Shown here piece by piece: positions 30,823 through 41,216 of a stretch of 64,000 nt of DNA (positions are counted from its first letter, which is position 1; every line of letters starts with the position of its first letter). The stretch lies in the NCBI GenBank assembly GCA_015179125.1, contig WHVA01000081.1:186001-250000 (forward strand). Direction: 5' to 3'. Source of the stretch: Gautieria morchelliformis (Eukaryota; Basidiomycota; Agaricomycetes; Gomphales; Gomphaceae). The notes beneath the pieces are model-generated. The model worked only from the letters and a program-made list of their open reading frames with translations, was not told the origin of the DNA and made no database searches. A program made the translations under genes and the position numbers.

Positions 30823-32868
30823 ATGATGAGTCCGCGCAGTCGAAGACGGACACGAGCGACGAGCTCGAGGTCAACACCCCAGGTGCAGCCCAGTGACACG
30901 ATGGCTGATGCTATCCTGGACCAAGAGACCAGGACGATAGAAGACGGAGAGATCGTAGATCTCACCGCCCTCGTCCCCTCAGTAGAGGATGAGGAAAACC
31001 CCGACCACGTCTCGTCGAGCGTGGCCGAAGAAGAGACGACACCGGGCAACGGGCCGGCACCGCCCCCCCATCTCTCCCTGCCCAAAGACAAAGGAAAGGG
31101 CAGAGAAGTCTCACCGTCGTCAGATGGTAGAGCAACAACGTCGAGGCGGGCACAGAGCCACAACTCAAACCGACGCTCACGAAGTAGAGCGACAACGATC
31201 GTCCCTGAAGGAGGACGATGGCAAAAGAGGCGAGCCCCAGATGATGGTCAGGACTCGGAATACTTGAGCTCTAGTTGTAAGAGCTCGAGGGCTCACACCA
31301 TCGACCACGAGACGGCAGAGGCCCTTAAAAAACAGGTGCAGGCTGCGCTGCACCGAAGTACGCTGACGCGCCACAAGCACGATCAGCTGGCATCGCAGCT
31401 TGACAACGCCGCCGCCGCCCTAATGGCAATTGGCAAGGAACTCCACCAGGCAGAGGAGATCAGGCTGCAAGACGCAGCCATGCTGGAGGACGTCCAGAAA
31501 GCACTCCGCCCACACGGGGAACGCGACGCAACGCGTCCGAGCTCGCGACAGTCCGCAGCTAACGAACGCAGTCGCGACGCACGCCGAAAGGAGCAAGACG
31601 AGCAGCGAATGCCGCCGCCAGCCGTCCCGGTCGAACAGGACGTAAGGTTCAGGAATGAACCTCAGGAACAACCGGCTGCCCCAACGGACAGCCGTAAAAC
31701 GATCCAACAGATCATTAGGGATCAGGTCGCCTCAGAGCCTGACTCTGAAACGACGACCGAGAGCTTAGAGCTCGAAGTCGCACACTGGCAGCGTAAAGAA
31801 GCCGCAGCCGCGCGCCGCCACACACGGGCACTCGAGCTACTAGCGAAGAACGCTGAAGAAACAGTGGCCCACAGCCACACCGCTCAGCTGCCCCACGAGC
31901 AGCTCACGCAAGCCGTACAAGACGCACGGCAAGCGCGCACAGCCTACAACAGCAGGCTATGGATCCACAACGCGGGACTGACCGGGGACACCAGGCACAA
32001 AACGCCCCCGGAACCGAGAGCACAAAATGCTCCCGATATTGAGCCCGATCCGGGCCCGGGGCCCGTCAGGGCATACAACAGTCTGCCCCGCGTGGTGTCA
32101 CAACCGCGCGAGCGATCCATGGCCCCAACGGAAGGCCAGGGAATCCCTGACCAGGCCGACGTCATACCAATGGAGCCGTACGACGGGATCACACGGATGA
32201 TCTGCGTGGCGTTAGCAGACGCCGCGGACACAGACCCGGAGAAGTCTGTGCTAGCGAAGGCCGGCGTAAAATTGGCCCACCCCGAGCCATATGCAGGGGG
32301 ATCGGACCTCGAAGAGTTTGAAGTCTTCGTGGCGGCCATCCTACGATGGCTAAAAATGAATTGCCTCCTAGGGCCAACCAGCATTGACACGCAGGTCAGC
32401 TATGTGGGCACTCGCCTCACCGGCGAAGCCCAGGAATGGTTCCTTCGAAACGTTGAACGCTTCGATCGCCAGGTCCGCAGCTGGACACTGGAATCAGTGA
32501 TGCAAGGCCTTCAAAAGAGGTTCCTGCACACACTGACATACCATCACGCATCGAATAAATTCGACGCGGTCATGCAAGGCATGAAAACCGTTCAGGAGAT
32601 GCTGAACGAGCTCACGAAATACGCAGCACGTATGATACAGCCGCCAGACGAGTACACGTTCCGGAGACGGTTCGTATCGGCGCTGCGCAAAACACTGCGT
32701 AACCAAGTCCTCAAAAAGGGCTATAATGCCGAGAGCAGCTCAATAGAGCAACTTTTCGAGACGGCCCGGATGATCGAGAGGCATCCCGATACAACATGGG
32801 GATGCGCCGCGCAGAAAGCGCAGCAGCAACGGCAAGCGCCACCCGGCTCACAGGGAGCAAGCCGTTGA
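30823..32868 (+). CDS. gag: Gypsy G2 gag
   Basis: A 681-codon ORF. The N-terminal 300 residues are low-complexity, charged and rich in R, S and E, including an acidic stretch and an SRRRTRAT basic start. A long helical region follows (ALKKQVQAALHRSTLTRHKH; ELEVAHWQRKEAAAARRHTR). The retrotransposon-gag capsid part has GGSDLEEFEVFVAAILRWLK, GTRLTGEAQEWFLRNV and FRRRFVSALRKTLRNQVLKK. The frame ends at 32868 before the nucleic-acid-binding knuckle, which lies in another frame starting by 32796, so the copy is frameshifted or uses frameshifting near 32800-32868. Confidence 0.85.
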   Translation: MMSPRSRRRTRATSSRSTPQVQPSDTMADAILDQETRTIEDGEIVDLTALVPSVEDEENPDHVSSSVAEEETTPGNGPAPPPHLSLPKDKGKGREVSPSSDGRATTSRRAQSHNSNRRSRSRATTIVPEGGRWQKRRAPDDGQDSEYLSSSCKSSRAHTIDHETAEALKKQVQAALHRSTLTRHKHDQLASQLDNAAAALMAIGKELHQAEEIRLQDAAMLEDVQKALRPHGERDATRPSSRQSAANERSRDARRKEQDEQRMPPPAVPVEQDVRFRNEPQEQPAAPTDSRKTIQQIIRDQVASEPDSETTTESLELEVAHWQRKEAAAARRHTRALELLAKNAEETVAHSHTAQLPHEQLTQAVQDARQARTAYNSRLWIHNAGLTGDTRHKTPPEPRAQNAPDIEPDPGPGPVRAYNSLPRVVSQPRERSMAPTEGQGIPDQADVIPMEPYDGITRMICVALADAADTDPEKSVLAKAGVKLAHPEPYAGGSDLEEFEVFVAAILRWLKMNCLLGPTSIDTQVSYVGTRLTGEAQEWFLRNVERFDRQVRSWTLESVMQGLQKRFLHTLTYHHASNKFDAVMQGMKTVQEMLNELTKYAARMIQPPDEYTFRRRFVSALRKTLRNQVLKKGYNAESSSIEQLFETARMIERHPDTTWGCAAQKAQQQRQAPPGSQGASR

Positions 32869-33194
32869 CACAAACGGGCCTGACCAGGCCCAGCCTGTTC
32901 GCAAGAAGCGGAACAGGACAACGGCTACCTCCCTCACGCCCAGCACAAGCTGGACGCCCGCCTGAAGCTAAACAGCCTCAAGCGTCAGGATCGTCCCCGC
33001 GACCTGCCCCACCGACGAAAACGTCGGGCCAGCCCAACGACAGGCCCAGCGGCAGCCAAAGCAACACCACATGCTTTGAATGTGGCCAGCCTGGCCACAC
33101 GAAGGCAGAATGCCCCCGGCTTAGGTCCGGTATAAGGACAGCGGCTGTGAGGCACGACGGTGAAGCCGAGGATCCGGAGACGGATCCGGAGTAA
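32796..33194 (+). CDS. Gypsy G2 gag C-terminus with zinc knuckle
   Basis: The overlapping frame continues the gag with a P/Q/S-rich linker and a CCHC knuckle CFECGQPGHTKAECP (CX2CX4HX4C), the nucleocapsid RNA-binding unit. It ends at TAA 33192-33194. Past the stop the same frame stays open into the protease ORF, so a single stop separates them. Confidence 0.75.
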   Translation: MGMRRAESAAATASATRLTGSKPLTQTGLTRPSLFARSGTGQRLPPSRPAQAGRPPEAKQPQASGSSPRPAPPTKTSGQPNDRPSGSQSNTTCFECGQPGHTKAECPRLRSGIRTAAVRHDGEAEDPETDPE

Positions 33195-33266
33195 AACTCT
33201 CTTCCACAGATTGATGAAGAGGGGGAGGGTGATCCCCAACCCAGCGACACTCCGGATAACGGAGAC

Positions 33267-33908
33267 ATGCCCGCTGAAGAGTGGGACCCTGAGCCGTCCC
33301 AATACTATGAATGGGACGAAGAGGTGGAGGACACCACCTACAGGTCCAGCGCGATAAGATTCGCGCTGGAGGACGAAACCGCCACGAAAGTCATGGCGGC
33401 ACGCAGAGCGGTCACGCCAGACAAGGCGGCCGAGCCGGTGTATCACCACCGAAGCAAACACAGAACGCGGCCAACGCGTCCACGTAGTGAGAACCGTACC
33501 CTATCGGGGTACTGGGAAATAAACGGCGTAAAATCCCACTGCCTGCTAGATAGCGGCAGCGATGGGGTACTGCTGTCCCCCGAATTCACGCGAGCTACAG
33601 GAATGAAGACATTCTCCCTGGAGCAACCAATCGCGCTGCAGCTAGCCTGCATAGACAGCCGTTCCACGATCAACTATGGAACAAACACGACCATCAAGTT
33701 TGGTTGCGGGACATACGACAAATACTTCGACGTAGCAAACATTGAATATTACAACGCGATCTTAGGGACACCATTCCTAAGGAGATTCGGCATAACCCTG
33801 GACTTCTCGAGCCCAGGGACGATCCGCAAGGGAAACGAAGTGATCCCCACGGGCAAGGTCTCATTGACGATGACGAATCTAAGAATGAGGACAAAGGGCC
33901 ACGGGTGA
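33267..33908 (+). CDS. Gypsy G2 aspartic protease
   Basis: Retropepsin-type domain: GYWEINGVKSHCLLDSGSDG with the catalytic DSG, then TINYGTNTTIKFGCGTYDK and the C-terminal ILGTPFLRRFGITLDFSS. It cleaves the polyprotein. An acidic N-terminal stretch (EEWDPEPSQYYEWDEE) precedes it. Its last codons differ from G1 by an indel, so it ends early at 33908. Confidence 0.8.
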   Translation: MPAEEWDPEPSQYYEWDEEVEDTTYRSSAIRFALEDETATKVMAARRAVTPDKAAEPVYHHRSKHRTRPTRPRSENRTLSGYWEINGVKSHCLLDSGSDGVLLSPEFTRATGMKTFSLEQPIALQLACIDSRSTINYGTNTTIKFGCGTYDKYFDVANIEYYNAILGTPFLRRFGITLDFSSPGTIRKGNEVIPTGKVSLTMTNLRMRTKGHG

Positions 33909-34024
33909 GGAGGATCACCCAAGCGCCGACGCGGAACCTGGCTCATTGAAGCCAGGAGGACGGGTCACGGAATGACTCGTCCTCGAACTCACCCTACAGT
34001 CGTAGGGAGAGACGCTCTCACCTA

Positions 34025-37000
34025 ATGGTGAAAGCGATGGGAAAAAGGAAAGCGGGCCCGCGTGCCGCGGGACCTAATAGACGCCAACAGCGCCTAATGG
34101 CTTCTAAGCCAACCACTACCATCATCCTCACGGATGATGACCTTCCTCGCCTCCGCGAGGAATGGATGGAAAGAATCACTGACCTAGTCAGTGGAATTCA
34201 ATTAGAACTCCCGCCACTGCGGGAGATCAACCATTAGATCAACCTCATCGATCCCAACAAGCACATGCGGTATCGACTACCGAAATGCCCCGAACACTTC
34301 CGAGAAGAACTGTCGGCGAAGATAGAACGATACACCACTGCAAAGTGGTGGATTCCGGCAGTAGCGCAGCAGGCAGTGCCCATGCTGTGTGTGCGAAGAA
34401 GAACGTTATGTTGAGAACAGTCTTCGATCTGCGCCAGCAGAACGAAAACACGGTGAAGGACGTCACGCCCTTCCCGGATCAGGATATCATACGCAGCGAC
34501 ATGGCTCGCTGCTGATATCGAACTAAACTCGATATGTCAGAAGCATACGAGCAGATCCAGATCCATCCGGATCACGTAGCAAAGACAGCCTTTGCCACGA
34601 TCCTCGGCACCTTCAGGAGCCAGGTGATACAGATGGGGGACTGTAACACCCCATCAACATTCCAACGGCTGATGACAGCAATTTTCCGCGACTGCATAGG
34701 TCGCTTCGTCCATGTATACATGGACGACATCTTCATATTCTCGCTCTCAATACAAGAGCATGAAGAACACCTCTACATCGTCTTTGACAGAATGAGGAAG
34801 AACCACCTCTTTCTGAGCAAGAAAAAGGTGGACCTCTACTCCATCCGAATGGAGTGCCTTGGCCATATGATCGATGGCCGAGGGGTACATGCCGACGAGG
34901 ATAAGATGCAACGTATCCGTGAGTGGCGCAGGCCACGGACGTTCAACGACGTCCAGCGTTTCCTCGGGCTCGTACAGTATCTGGCACACTACATGCCGGA
35001 TGTTAGCGCATATACCACCCCGCTATCGGGCTGTGCGCGTAATAACCATCCATTCGAATGGACACCACTGCTCGACAAATGCTGGCAAAGCATTAAGGCA
35101 TTGGCCTGTAAGGCCCCGATCCTGCGTCCAGTAGACGCAAGGGGTCCTGAGCCGATCTGGGTGATCACCGACGGATCACAAGCCGGCGTCGGTGCGGTCT
35201 ACGGCCAAGGTCCTGACTGGAAAACTTGTCGACCAGCCGGCTTCTTGTCAAAGAAGTTCAGTGTTGCTCAGCAACACTACAGGACTCACGAGCACGAGAC
35301 TATCGCGGTGCTCGAGGCTCTCATGAAATGGGAGGACAAACTGCTGGGGCGAAGGTTCACCCTCGTCACAGACCACAAGGGACTCGAGTACTTCGAGACC
35401 CCAAAGAGCCTATCTGACCGACAGGTCAGATGGTGGGAGTTTCTCTCCCAGTTCAATTTCAACACCGTTCATGTTGACGGTGTAGAGAACAAGGTAGCAG
35501 ACTGCCTGTTGCGCTACTACGAGAGCGACACGAGTGATGACAATCACCCGGACCACGTCTTCGTGAACGCGGATGCGCGTTTAGATCCGGACGGTGAGTT
35601 ATTGCCCACCGACCGGTATGTCGAGCTGCGAACAGCAGCGACAAGACGCTCTAAACGCCTCGCTGAGAAGACAGAGGCGAGAGTAACGGAAGCTGCCGCA
35701 TTAAACGAGGGCTCACCAGAACCCGCGAGCGTCGCCGCGGCCAGCGATGACACCGATGACATCAGAGCCATCGCCGCAGGAAATGACAGCGCACCCCTGC
35801 GCCAGGTCGTCGAGCAAGGCGTAGACCTGTCTAAGGTCCTACGAGACACGTACCATAGGGACACCATGTTCACAAAGATCATGGCGCACCTGGACGCGCA
35901 CCCGAGATTCGGGATCCGGGACGGGCTGATCTGGACTAAGAATCAGCTCAAGAGAGACGTCATTGCCATCCCCCGCTCTGTTCTTCAAGGGGGAAGGAGG
36001 CTGATCGAAATTATCATTGATCGGGCACATCAGATAGTCGGCCACTACGGCCATCTGAAGACTTCGAACTATGTTCGAAGAGCATATTGGTGGCCGGGCA
36101 TGAATCCAGACATAGAAGCGTTCTGTGTTACAATTCCAACATTATACACATTCCCACTCCACATATCCCCATTCCCCCTGTCCAGAACCCCATATCATAA
36201 ACCGTGCCACTAATCATCAGTCCACCCCCTCGAACGCACACACCTCCATTCGCTACACCACAATGCCCCACCGGTCCACGAGCGTACAGACGACGCAGCC
36301 ATCAGCGGATCCGCCCCTGAACCCCGAGACCGAGACGCCCCCACGGATCAGTAGTACGATCGTTCCATCACACACTCCACTTCGTATAGACACGTTCCGA
36401 TTCTGATAGTTCTTGATCACTCGTTTCCATCCCCCTTTCCCCACACACCACACATTCCTTACATCCCATTTCATATGACTCCATTCCTATTCGACAAGTA
36501 GAATACACGTGCATAACAGCAGCCGGCACTCCAACCCCCGTAGCACATGTCTCGTACATCCATCCACCAGCGCCGGTGACACCCCTTTTGACTTAGCATG
36601 ACACTGGGGATAAAAGCTGTCATATGTATAGTAGAACACCAGTCAATTGAACTCATTATCCCCAGACATAGTTACTCAGCTTGAACATCATTCTCCTGCA
36701 CCGCATACATCTCACCCCTCACATATCCCACACGATCCGCTCGCATTAGAGCGATCATATACTCGATTCGACTTCACGCTGAAGTCTGAATTGTAACATC
36801 TTCCAATCCAAAAACTCAACTCTTATTCTTTTCATTCTGCACATCGTGCACGAAGTGTCAGATGACAAAAACCGGGCCACAACGGCCCAAAGACCTACTA
36901 CACAGCCTACCCATTCCAGATAGGCCGTGGCAGTCGATTGGCATCGACTTCATGGGGCCTGCCCAAATCCAACGACTGTGACTACCTAATGGTAGTCATC

Positions 37001-37046
37001 GACCAACTAACGTTGCTCGTACACCTCGTGCCAACCACGACGCTGT
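34025..37046 (+). pseudogene. pol: Gypsy G2 pol, disrupted
   Basis: Homologous to G1 pol, with damage. TAG at 34235 (NH-stop where G1 has NHEINL). A one-base loss in the GTGTGCCGAAG tract near 34391. A TGA near 34514. Then a long open part (34534-36124) with YMDDIFIFS and the RNase H. The HHCC finger is interrupted at 36125 by the solo LTR and resumes at 36835 with CTKCQMTKTGP-like coding. It ends at about 37046. The conserved TGA before pol (33947-33949, context CAT TGA AGC) matches G1. Confidence 0.85.
36126..36834 (+). repeat. 709-bp solo LTR inside gypsy G2 integrase, with target duplication
   Basis: Starts TGTTACAATTCC and ends ATTCTTTTCA, flanked by ttctg at 36121-36125 and 36835-36839. 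Removing it restores the reading seen in G1 (GCGTTCTGCACATCGTGC). The perfect 5-bp duplication and TG...CA ends define an LTR-retrotransposon insertion that later lost its interior by LTR recombination. Orientation is not certain. Short ORFs inside are non-coding. Confidence 0.88.
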
Positions 37047-37329
37047 CAGGGGACACCCTGTTTTCCATTTCCAGTTCCGACACCACACCCAGTTCCGACT
37101 CCATTTCCGACTCCGTTCCGGTTCGATTCCATCTCCGCCTCCGCTTTCGGAAATGATTCCGCTTCTGGGAGAACTTCCACCAGTTCTGCTCGCCTTGCCA
37201 GTTCCACTCCAATTTCCGACTTCCACTCTCGGAACAGTGTCGGAAATCAAGCGACTCGCGTAATAGGTGGCATCAAGGGTCGATCAAGGGTCGGGGAGGT
37301 CAGGGAGGTGCAGGGTTGATGGCGGGTGC
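37047..37329. repeat. TTCCG-rich repeat, probable LTR fragment
   Basis: Begins near tgtcaggggacaccctg and is packed with ttccgac/ttccgactcc words, a composition like the solo LTR at 59434-60093 and the G3 gag. The exact element is unclear. Confidence 0.4.
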
Positions 37330-37531
37330 CAAGTGTTGTCCCTGGCTGCGCAGCGTAGTATAATACGGGCTCACTGACATTGGGGGTCCTTAGACTTTTC
37401 TCTTTGGATTTCCCCTTGTCAGGTGAGAATCCCCTCTCTTGTATGCTCTGTTCATTTATACATACTTTGGATTTCCCCTTGTCAGTTGTGTGGTAGTGTG
37501 ATCTCCACAACTAGCCAGGGTTGCCCTTACA
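37330..37531 (-). repeat. 202-bp repeat S, copy 2
   Basis: Reverse-complement copy of 15539-15740. On the minus strand it is followed by CTTGGCACCCGCC, which could be a primer-binding site (TGG...) after an LTR. It sits directly upstream of the G3 gag on the opposite strand. Confidence 0.65.
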
Positions 37532-37718
37532 GCAGAAAAGTCTCTCCCCTAGAGGACCGGCGGTCGTACTGCGCGTTGCAGCCGCCATAGGTGCGTTCGG
37601 AATCGGAGACAGCGACTTGGAGATCGCAACCTCTTCCGCACACACAGCGTACGACAGCCCTTCTTCTTACATTGAGCTCCCAACCCCGGAAATCCCGTCC
37701 CACATTTCTCCTTCCGAC

Positions 37719-38894
37719 ATGGAGCCGGACGATCGTCTTCGGAATATGGAGGAGGAATTGACGCGGAACCGGATGAAGACCGACGCGATTGAAACAGCCT
37801 TACAAGCGATTTTGGCTAAGTTAGATATTCCACAAAGTGGTGGAAATGAAAGGCTGGATGATCCGGATTTTGGAAAAGCGGAACTGGCGGAAAAGAGGAT
37901 GTCCACGAAGTTAGCAAAGGTCAAACCCGCAACTCCGGCGGACTTTGACGGAGATCGGGAGAAGGGACGTGCATTCTTCAACACATGCAGCATCTACTTC
38001 GCAATTGTCGGAGACCTCTTTCCGAACGACCAGGCTCGGATTCACTGGGCATTGTCCTTTTTCAAGTCGGACCGCGCAGCCCGTTTTGCAAACAAGGTGA
38101 TCCGACATGAAGCAAAGGGCAAGGGGAACTACTTCCGGGACTGGGACGCCTTCGAGAAAACATTTTCCGACCAGTTCTGCCCGAAAAACGAGCAGCTCAC
38201 AGCCCTTACGAAGCTCGAGGGGACCAGCTGGTACCAGGCCAAGGATCCGGTCGATGACTACATCGATCGCTTCCAGGAGCTCATCGACCTTGCGGAGTAT
38301 GACGACGACAAGACGATCGTCATCAAATTCCGACGAGGACTTGATCCGACACTCCAGAACCAAGTCGCGTTGCTTGGGGATGGAGCTCCGGATTTTGATG
38401 ACCCGGAAGGGTGGTACCAAGCTGCACAGAGGGTGTCGCGGAACAGGGAAGCAAATGAGGCCTTCGTGGAGACGAGCTGGAACATGACACGTAGTTCCAC
38501 TCGTCCTACTCCACCTGTGCCAAAACCCGGAAGCGCATTCATTCCCACGTGGAAAGTATTTCCGACACTTGCTCCACCTGCTCCTATTAGGAACCATAGC
38601 CCTCCTCCCTCGAAGAGTGGCCCTGCCCCGATGGATGTTGACCACATGCGCGGAAAAGGCCGCGGAACTATCACCTGCTTCCGATGTCAACAACCAGGCC
38701 ACTATGCCCGCGAGTGCCCCCAAGCATTTGACATCCAGCTTATGACCACAGAGGAGAAACTCGAGCTCCTTCCAGAGTTCCTCGCACTTGCGGACATAAG
38801 CGGAGTGCCCACTGCGGAAGGAATTTCCGAAAATGCGGAACATGGTGCATCGGAAGCGGAAGATGCGTCGGATTTTGTGACGCGCAGCGGGTGA
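37719..38894 (+). CDS. gag: Gypsy G3 gag with zinc knuckle
   Basis: The in-frame ATG at 37719 (MEPDDRLRNMEEELTRNRMK) is preferred to the longer open frame from 37521. Then a short coiled coil, the capsid domain (ATPADFDGDREKGRAFFNTC, NDQARIHWALSFFKSDRAAR, WDAFEKTFSDQF, DPVDDYIDRFQELIDLAEY, KFRRGLDPTLQNQVALLG) and a CCHC knuckle CFRCQQPGHYARECP. This is a different gypsy family from G1/G2 in sequence and codon texture, and is intact as an ORF. Confidence 0.85.
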   Translation: MEPDDRLRNMEEELTRNRMKTDAIETALQAILAKLDIPQSGGNERLDDPDFGKAELAEKRMSTKLAKVKPATPADFDGDREKGRAFFNTCSIYFAIVGDLFPNDQARIHWALSFFKSDRAARFANKVIRHEAKGKGNYFRDWDAFEKTFSDQFCPKNEQLTALTKLEGTSWYQAKDPVDDYIDRFQELIDLAEYDDDKTIVIKFRRGLDPTLQNQVALLGDGAPDFDDPEGWYQAAQRVSRNREANEAFVETSWNMTRSSTRPTPPVPKPGSAFIPTWKVFPTLAPPAPIRNHSPPPSKSGPAPMDVDHMRGKGRGTITCFRCQQPGHYARECPQAFDIQLMTTEEKLELLPEFLALADISGVPTAEGISENAEHGASEAEDASDFVTRSG

Positions 38895-39620
38895 GATGTG
38901 TGCCCCTGCTGCCTGTACATAACCGGTTTGCCTGTCTTGAAGTAGAGAATGAAAAGCCCCCACTCCCCTCTCTTCGTACAGACCCACCGGATAAAGTCAC
39001 ACAAAAACCAAATCCGACACCCCGTCTATCCCGCATCCGCCCTTGGGAGAGACGCCTTCCGAAGCGCTATGTTGTTGCTGCCACCCCTGGCCCCAAGTCA
39101 CTAGTCATTAAGGTGGAGATCCAGACGACAGATACGGCGGAAGTCAAATCCGGACCCGCCCTTGTCGATTGCGGGGCCACTGGTCAGTTTATAGACCGGG
39201 ACTATGTGGAACGGAACCGACTGACCATGCGGAAGTTGCAACGTGCAATCCCGGTGTTCAATGTGGATGGAAGCCCCAATGAGGCAGGGTCCATCACGGA
39301 GATAGTAGACACAATTCTCCGCTATGATGGACACTCGGAACGCACTTCCTTTGCAGTCACCAGCCTGGGGAAGCAAGACATCATCCTCGGGTTTACCTGG
39401 CTTCAGGAGCACAACCCGGAGATCAACTGGCAGACTCGGAAGGTACTGATGAGTCGATGTCCAGCCAAGTGTCACATGTGCCGGTCGGAAGTGCGGAAGG
39501 AGCGCCAGGAGCAGCAGAAGACCGAACGGCTCATACAGACATGTCGTTGCAGCCCCCATCCACTGCTTGCAGAAGAAGACTCGGAAGCGGAATTTGATCC
39601 GCCTCCCCACTCATATTCTA
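38891..39620 (+). pseudogene. Gypsy G3 protease, truncated
   Basis: In a different frame overlapping the gag end. Protease-like core LVDCGATGQFIDRDYVERN, where DCG stands at the usual D-S/T-G position, then FAVTSLGKQDIILGFTWLQE and HNPEINWQTRKV with C-rich text after. RT should follow but the element stops near 39620. The odd DCG triad (as in some other fungal gypsy proteases) may still be active. The breakpoint leads into transposase debris. Confidence 0.7.
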
Positions 39621-39679
39621 TGTATTGTAATGTATTAAGTACCTCCAGATCAATAATGAAGTGCTATGCATAGGCAGCC

Positions 39680-40139
39680 TTTGCTTTCTCAGCCATCCAA
39701 GGGAGTAAAAGTCTGGTGTCCATGATACCTTTGGTTTTGGTTTGCCCAGGTAGCCATTGAGCCAGAAATTTCTTGTGAGTATGCTGAAATGAATCTGGCA
39801 GATTGATTTTCATAGCTACTCCAAAATAAATAAATAAATAAATTGAGTAATCCATATTCAGACAATGGGCTTGGAAACCACTGACTGCTGAATTTGGACC
39901 AATGGGATATCGTCAAGGCAAGCAATCACATTGTGCACCATGGCATCCATATCTGTCATTTGTGCACTTGACTTGTATTGGAACTTGACTACACCCCAGT
40001 ATTGCTCAATAAAGTTGAGCTCACTATGAAATTTTGGATAAAAGTCATTCAGGGCACCTTTTCTCAGGTTTTGAAGGTGTGCTAATCATGCTTTAGACTT
40101 CCAGCCATGCTGGATGCTCTAGGTAGAGATGTGGGTGAC
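39680..40139 (-). pseudogene. DDE transposase C-terminus, relic
   Basis: The minus-strand frame encodes NDFYPKFHSELNFIEQYWG, VVKFQYKSSAQ and ACLDDIPLVQIQQSV, then KPIV-stop. Further remnants (SAYSQEISG; GQTKTKGIMDTRLLLP) appear in shifted frames to 39664. The FHxELNFIEQYWG block, with the third catalytic acid in EQYWG, is typical of DDE-superfamily transposases abundant in Agaricomycetes. Its upstream part is cut at 40140 by a TIR element. Confidence 0.6.
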
Positions 40140-40808
40140 CTTAAATCCCCACTCCGACGCTTCAAACTCCGACGCACCCCTCACCACCCACAAGGCTTTG
40201 TGTACATGAGTAATTAGAAAAATACCAATTAAGAGATTAAAAAAATTGTTGAGTGTAAAGTTTACTGTGTCTCCCAGGTGCACGAAGGGGACCGACCATT
40301 CACTGACCCAACCCGACCTCGCTACGCTTGGGGGGTCCCCCGAACCGGGTTGGTTCAGGTCGGCATGCTAAAGCCTCGTTCGTGCATCCAAAATAGTATA
40401 TGTGTATTGTGAATTTCATGTACCAACAATTAAAATGCCATATTGAGGTATAGAAAGAAAGTAGAGAAAAAGCCAATAGGGCCAGTGAACCATTTACAAA
40501 AATACAAGAAAACATTTGTGCTCAGCAGAGCTCAAACCCACGCCCACCCTCACACAAACTTAACAAGTTAACCACTGCACTAAGCTGACTTCACACCACA
40601 AGGTACCCTTTAAACATTATATATTCAGACCTGAGACACTTATAGTTACAATAAATGTAACATGTTTTAATCTTTCAGAATGTTTCTGACGCATTTTATT
40701 GCCATTATATTATGTTTTTGTTTATAAATAAACTTCATTGTGATATGGAGAACTTACGTGAGCGTGTGTGTCGGAGTCCGAAGCATCGCGTCGGGGTGGG
40801 GATTTAAG
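40140..40808. mobile_element. 669-bp TIR element (MITE-like) nested in transposase relic
   Basis: Left end CTTAAATCCCCACTCCGACG at 40140 and right end, reverse complement, CTTAAATCCCCACCCCGACG at 40808. Imperfect inverted repeats extend about 40 bp (both continue to ACTCCGAC). A shared tagagatgtgg occurs on both sides (40124-40134 and 40816-40826), close to but not directly at the ends, so the target duplication is uncertain. No transposase is inside. It contains a tRNA-like segment and AT-rich DNA. Confidence 0.7.
40505..40605 (-). repeat. tRNA-like (SINE-type) segment
   Basis: On the minus strand, TTAGTGCAGTGGTTAACTTG resembles a Pol III A box and GTGGGTTTGAGCTCTGC a B box at typical distance. 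Arms do not fold into a good cloverleaf, so this is a tRNA-derived SINE-like relic, not a functional tRNA. Confidence 0.4.
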
Positions 40809-41216
40809 ACTTTCCTAGAGATGTGGTTGGTTCGGCCAGCTTTTCTTCAATTTTGGCGCTCCACTAAGGTCATGTGATCGATTACATAAGCGGCCAAATG
40901 TCCATTGTCATCCTTGTCCCAAAATTTTCTGAGTGTGTCCTTGCATCATACAAGTGATTTCCTGCACTTTTGTAAAATTCAAGTTTTTTTGTCTATATAC
41001 AGCTCAATTTTTATTCAAATAATATTCTGTTTCCTGGGACTCATTTCTAGATGTTATTTGCATGGATTGTAGGAGGCAAAGTAGTGAAAAGGTGACCATG
41101 TGAACGTCTATTGAGCTCAAAATATTGGGCAAAAGCAGATTATGTAAGGGTGCCCTATTAGAGCGTCCTCTATCTTATGTTGATGATGGCCTTCTCACCG
41201 CCAGCTACTGGACTAT
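40809..41216. other. Region without recognised gene
   Basis: It may contain more of the decayed DDE transposase on the minus strand (near 40830-40960, open text LRKFWDKDDNGHLAAY), but this is not convincing. Confidence 0.3.

Larger units (their letters stand above)
30474..37046 (+). mobile_element. Ty3/gypsy element G2, same family as G1, 3' truncated
   Basis: Layout: 5' LTR, leader, gag, zinc knuckle, protease, pol with stops and indels, integrase split by a solo LTR (36126-36834), then truncated at about 37046 inside the integrase (after VVIDQLTLLVHLVPTTT) where unrelated LTR-like DNA starts. The 3' end (rest of integrase, chromodomain, third ORF, 3' LTR) is missing. Confidence 0.85.

Noticed and set aside
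36125-36406. ORF of 93 codons starting in gypsy G2
   Set aside because: Falls inside the solo LTR with the ttctg target duplication; an accidental frame.
37911-38987. 358-codon minus-strand ORF opposite the G3 gag
   Set aside because: It is the antisense shadow of a convincing gag with capsid and zinc knuckle; Cys/Arg-rich translation without motifs.
40505-40605. Possible functional tRNA gene
   Set aside because: A- and B-box-like words are present, but the arms do not pair into a cloverleaf and the anticodon arm is unclear, so only a SINE-like relic is claimed.
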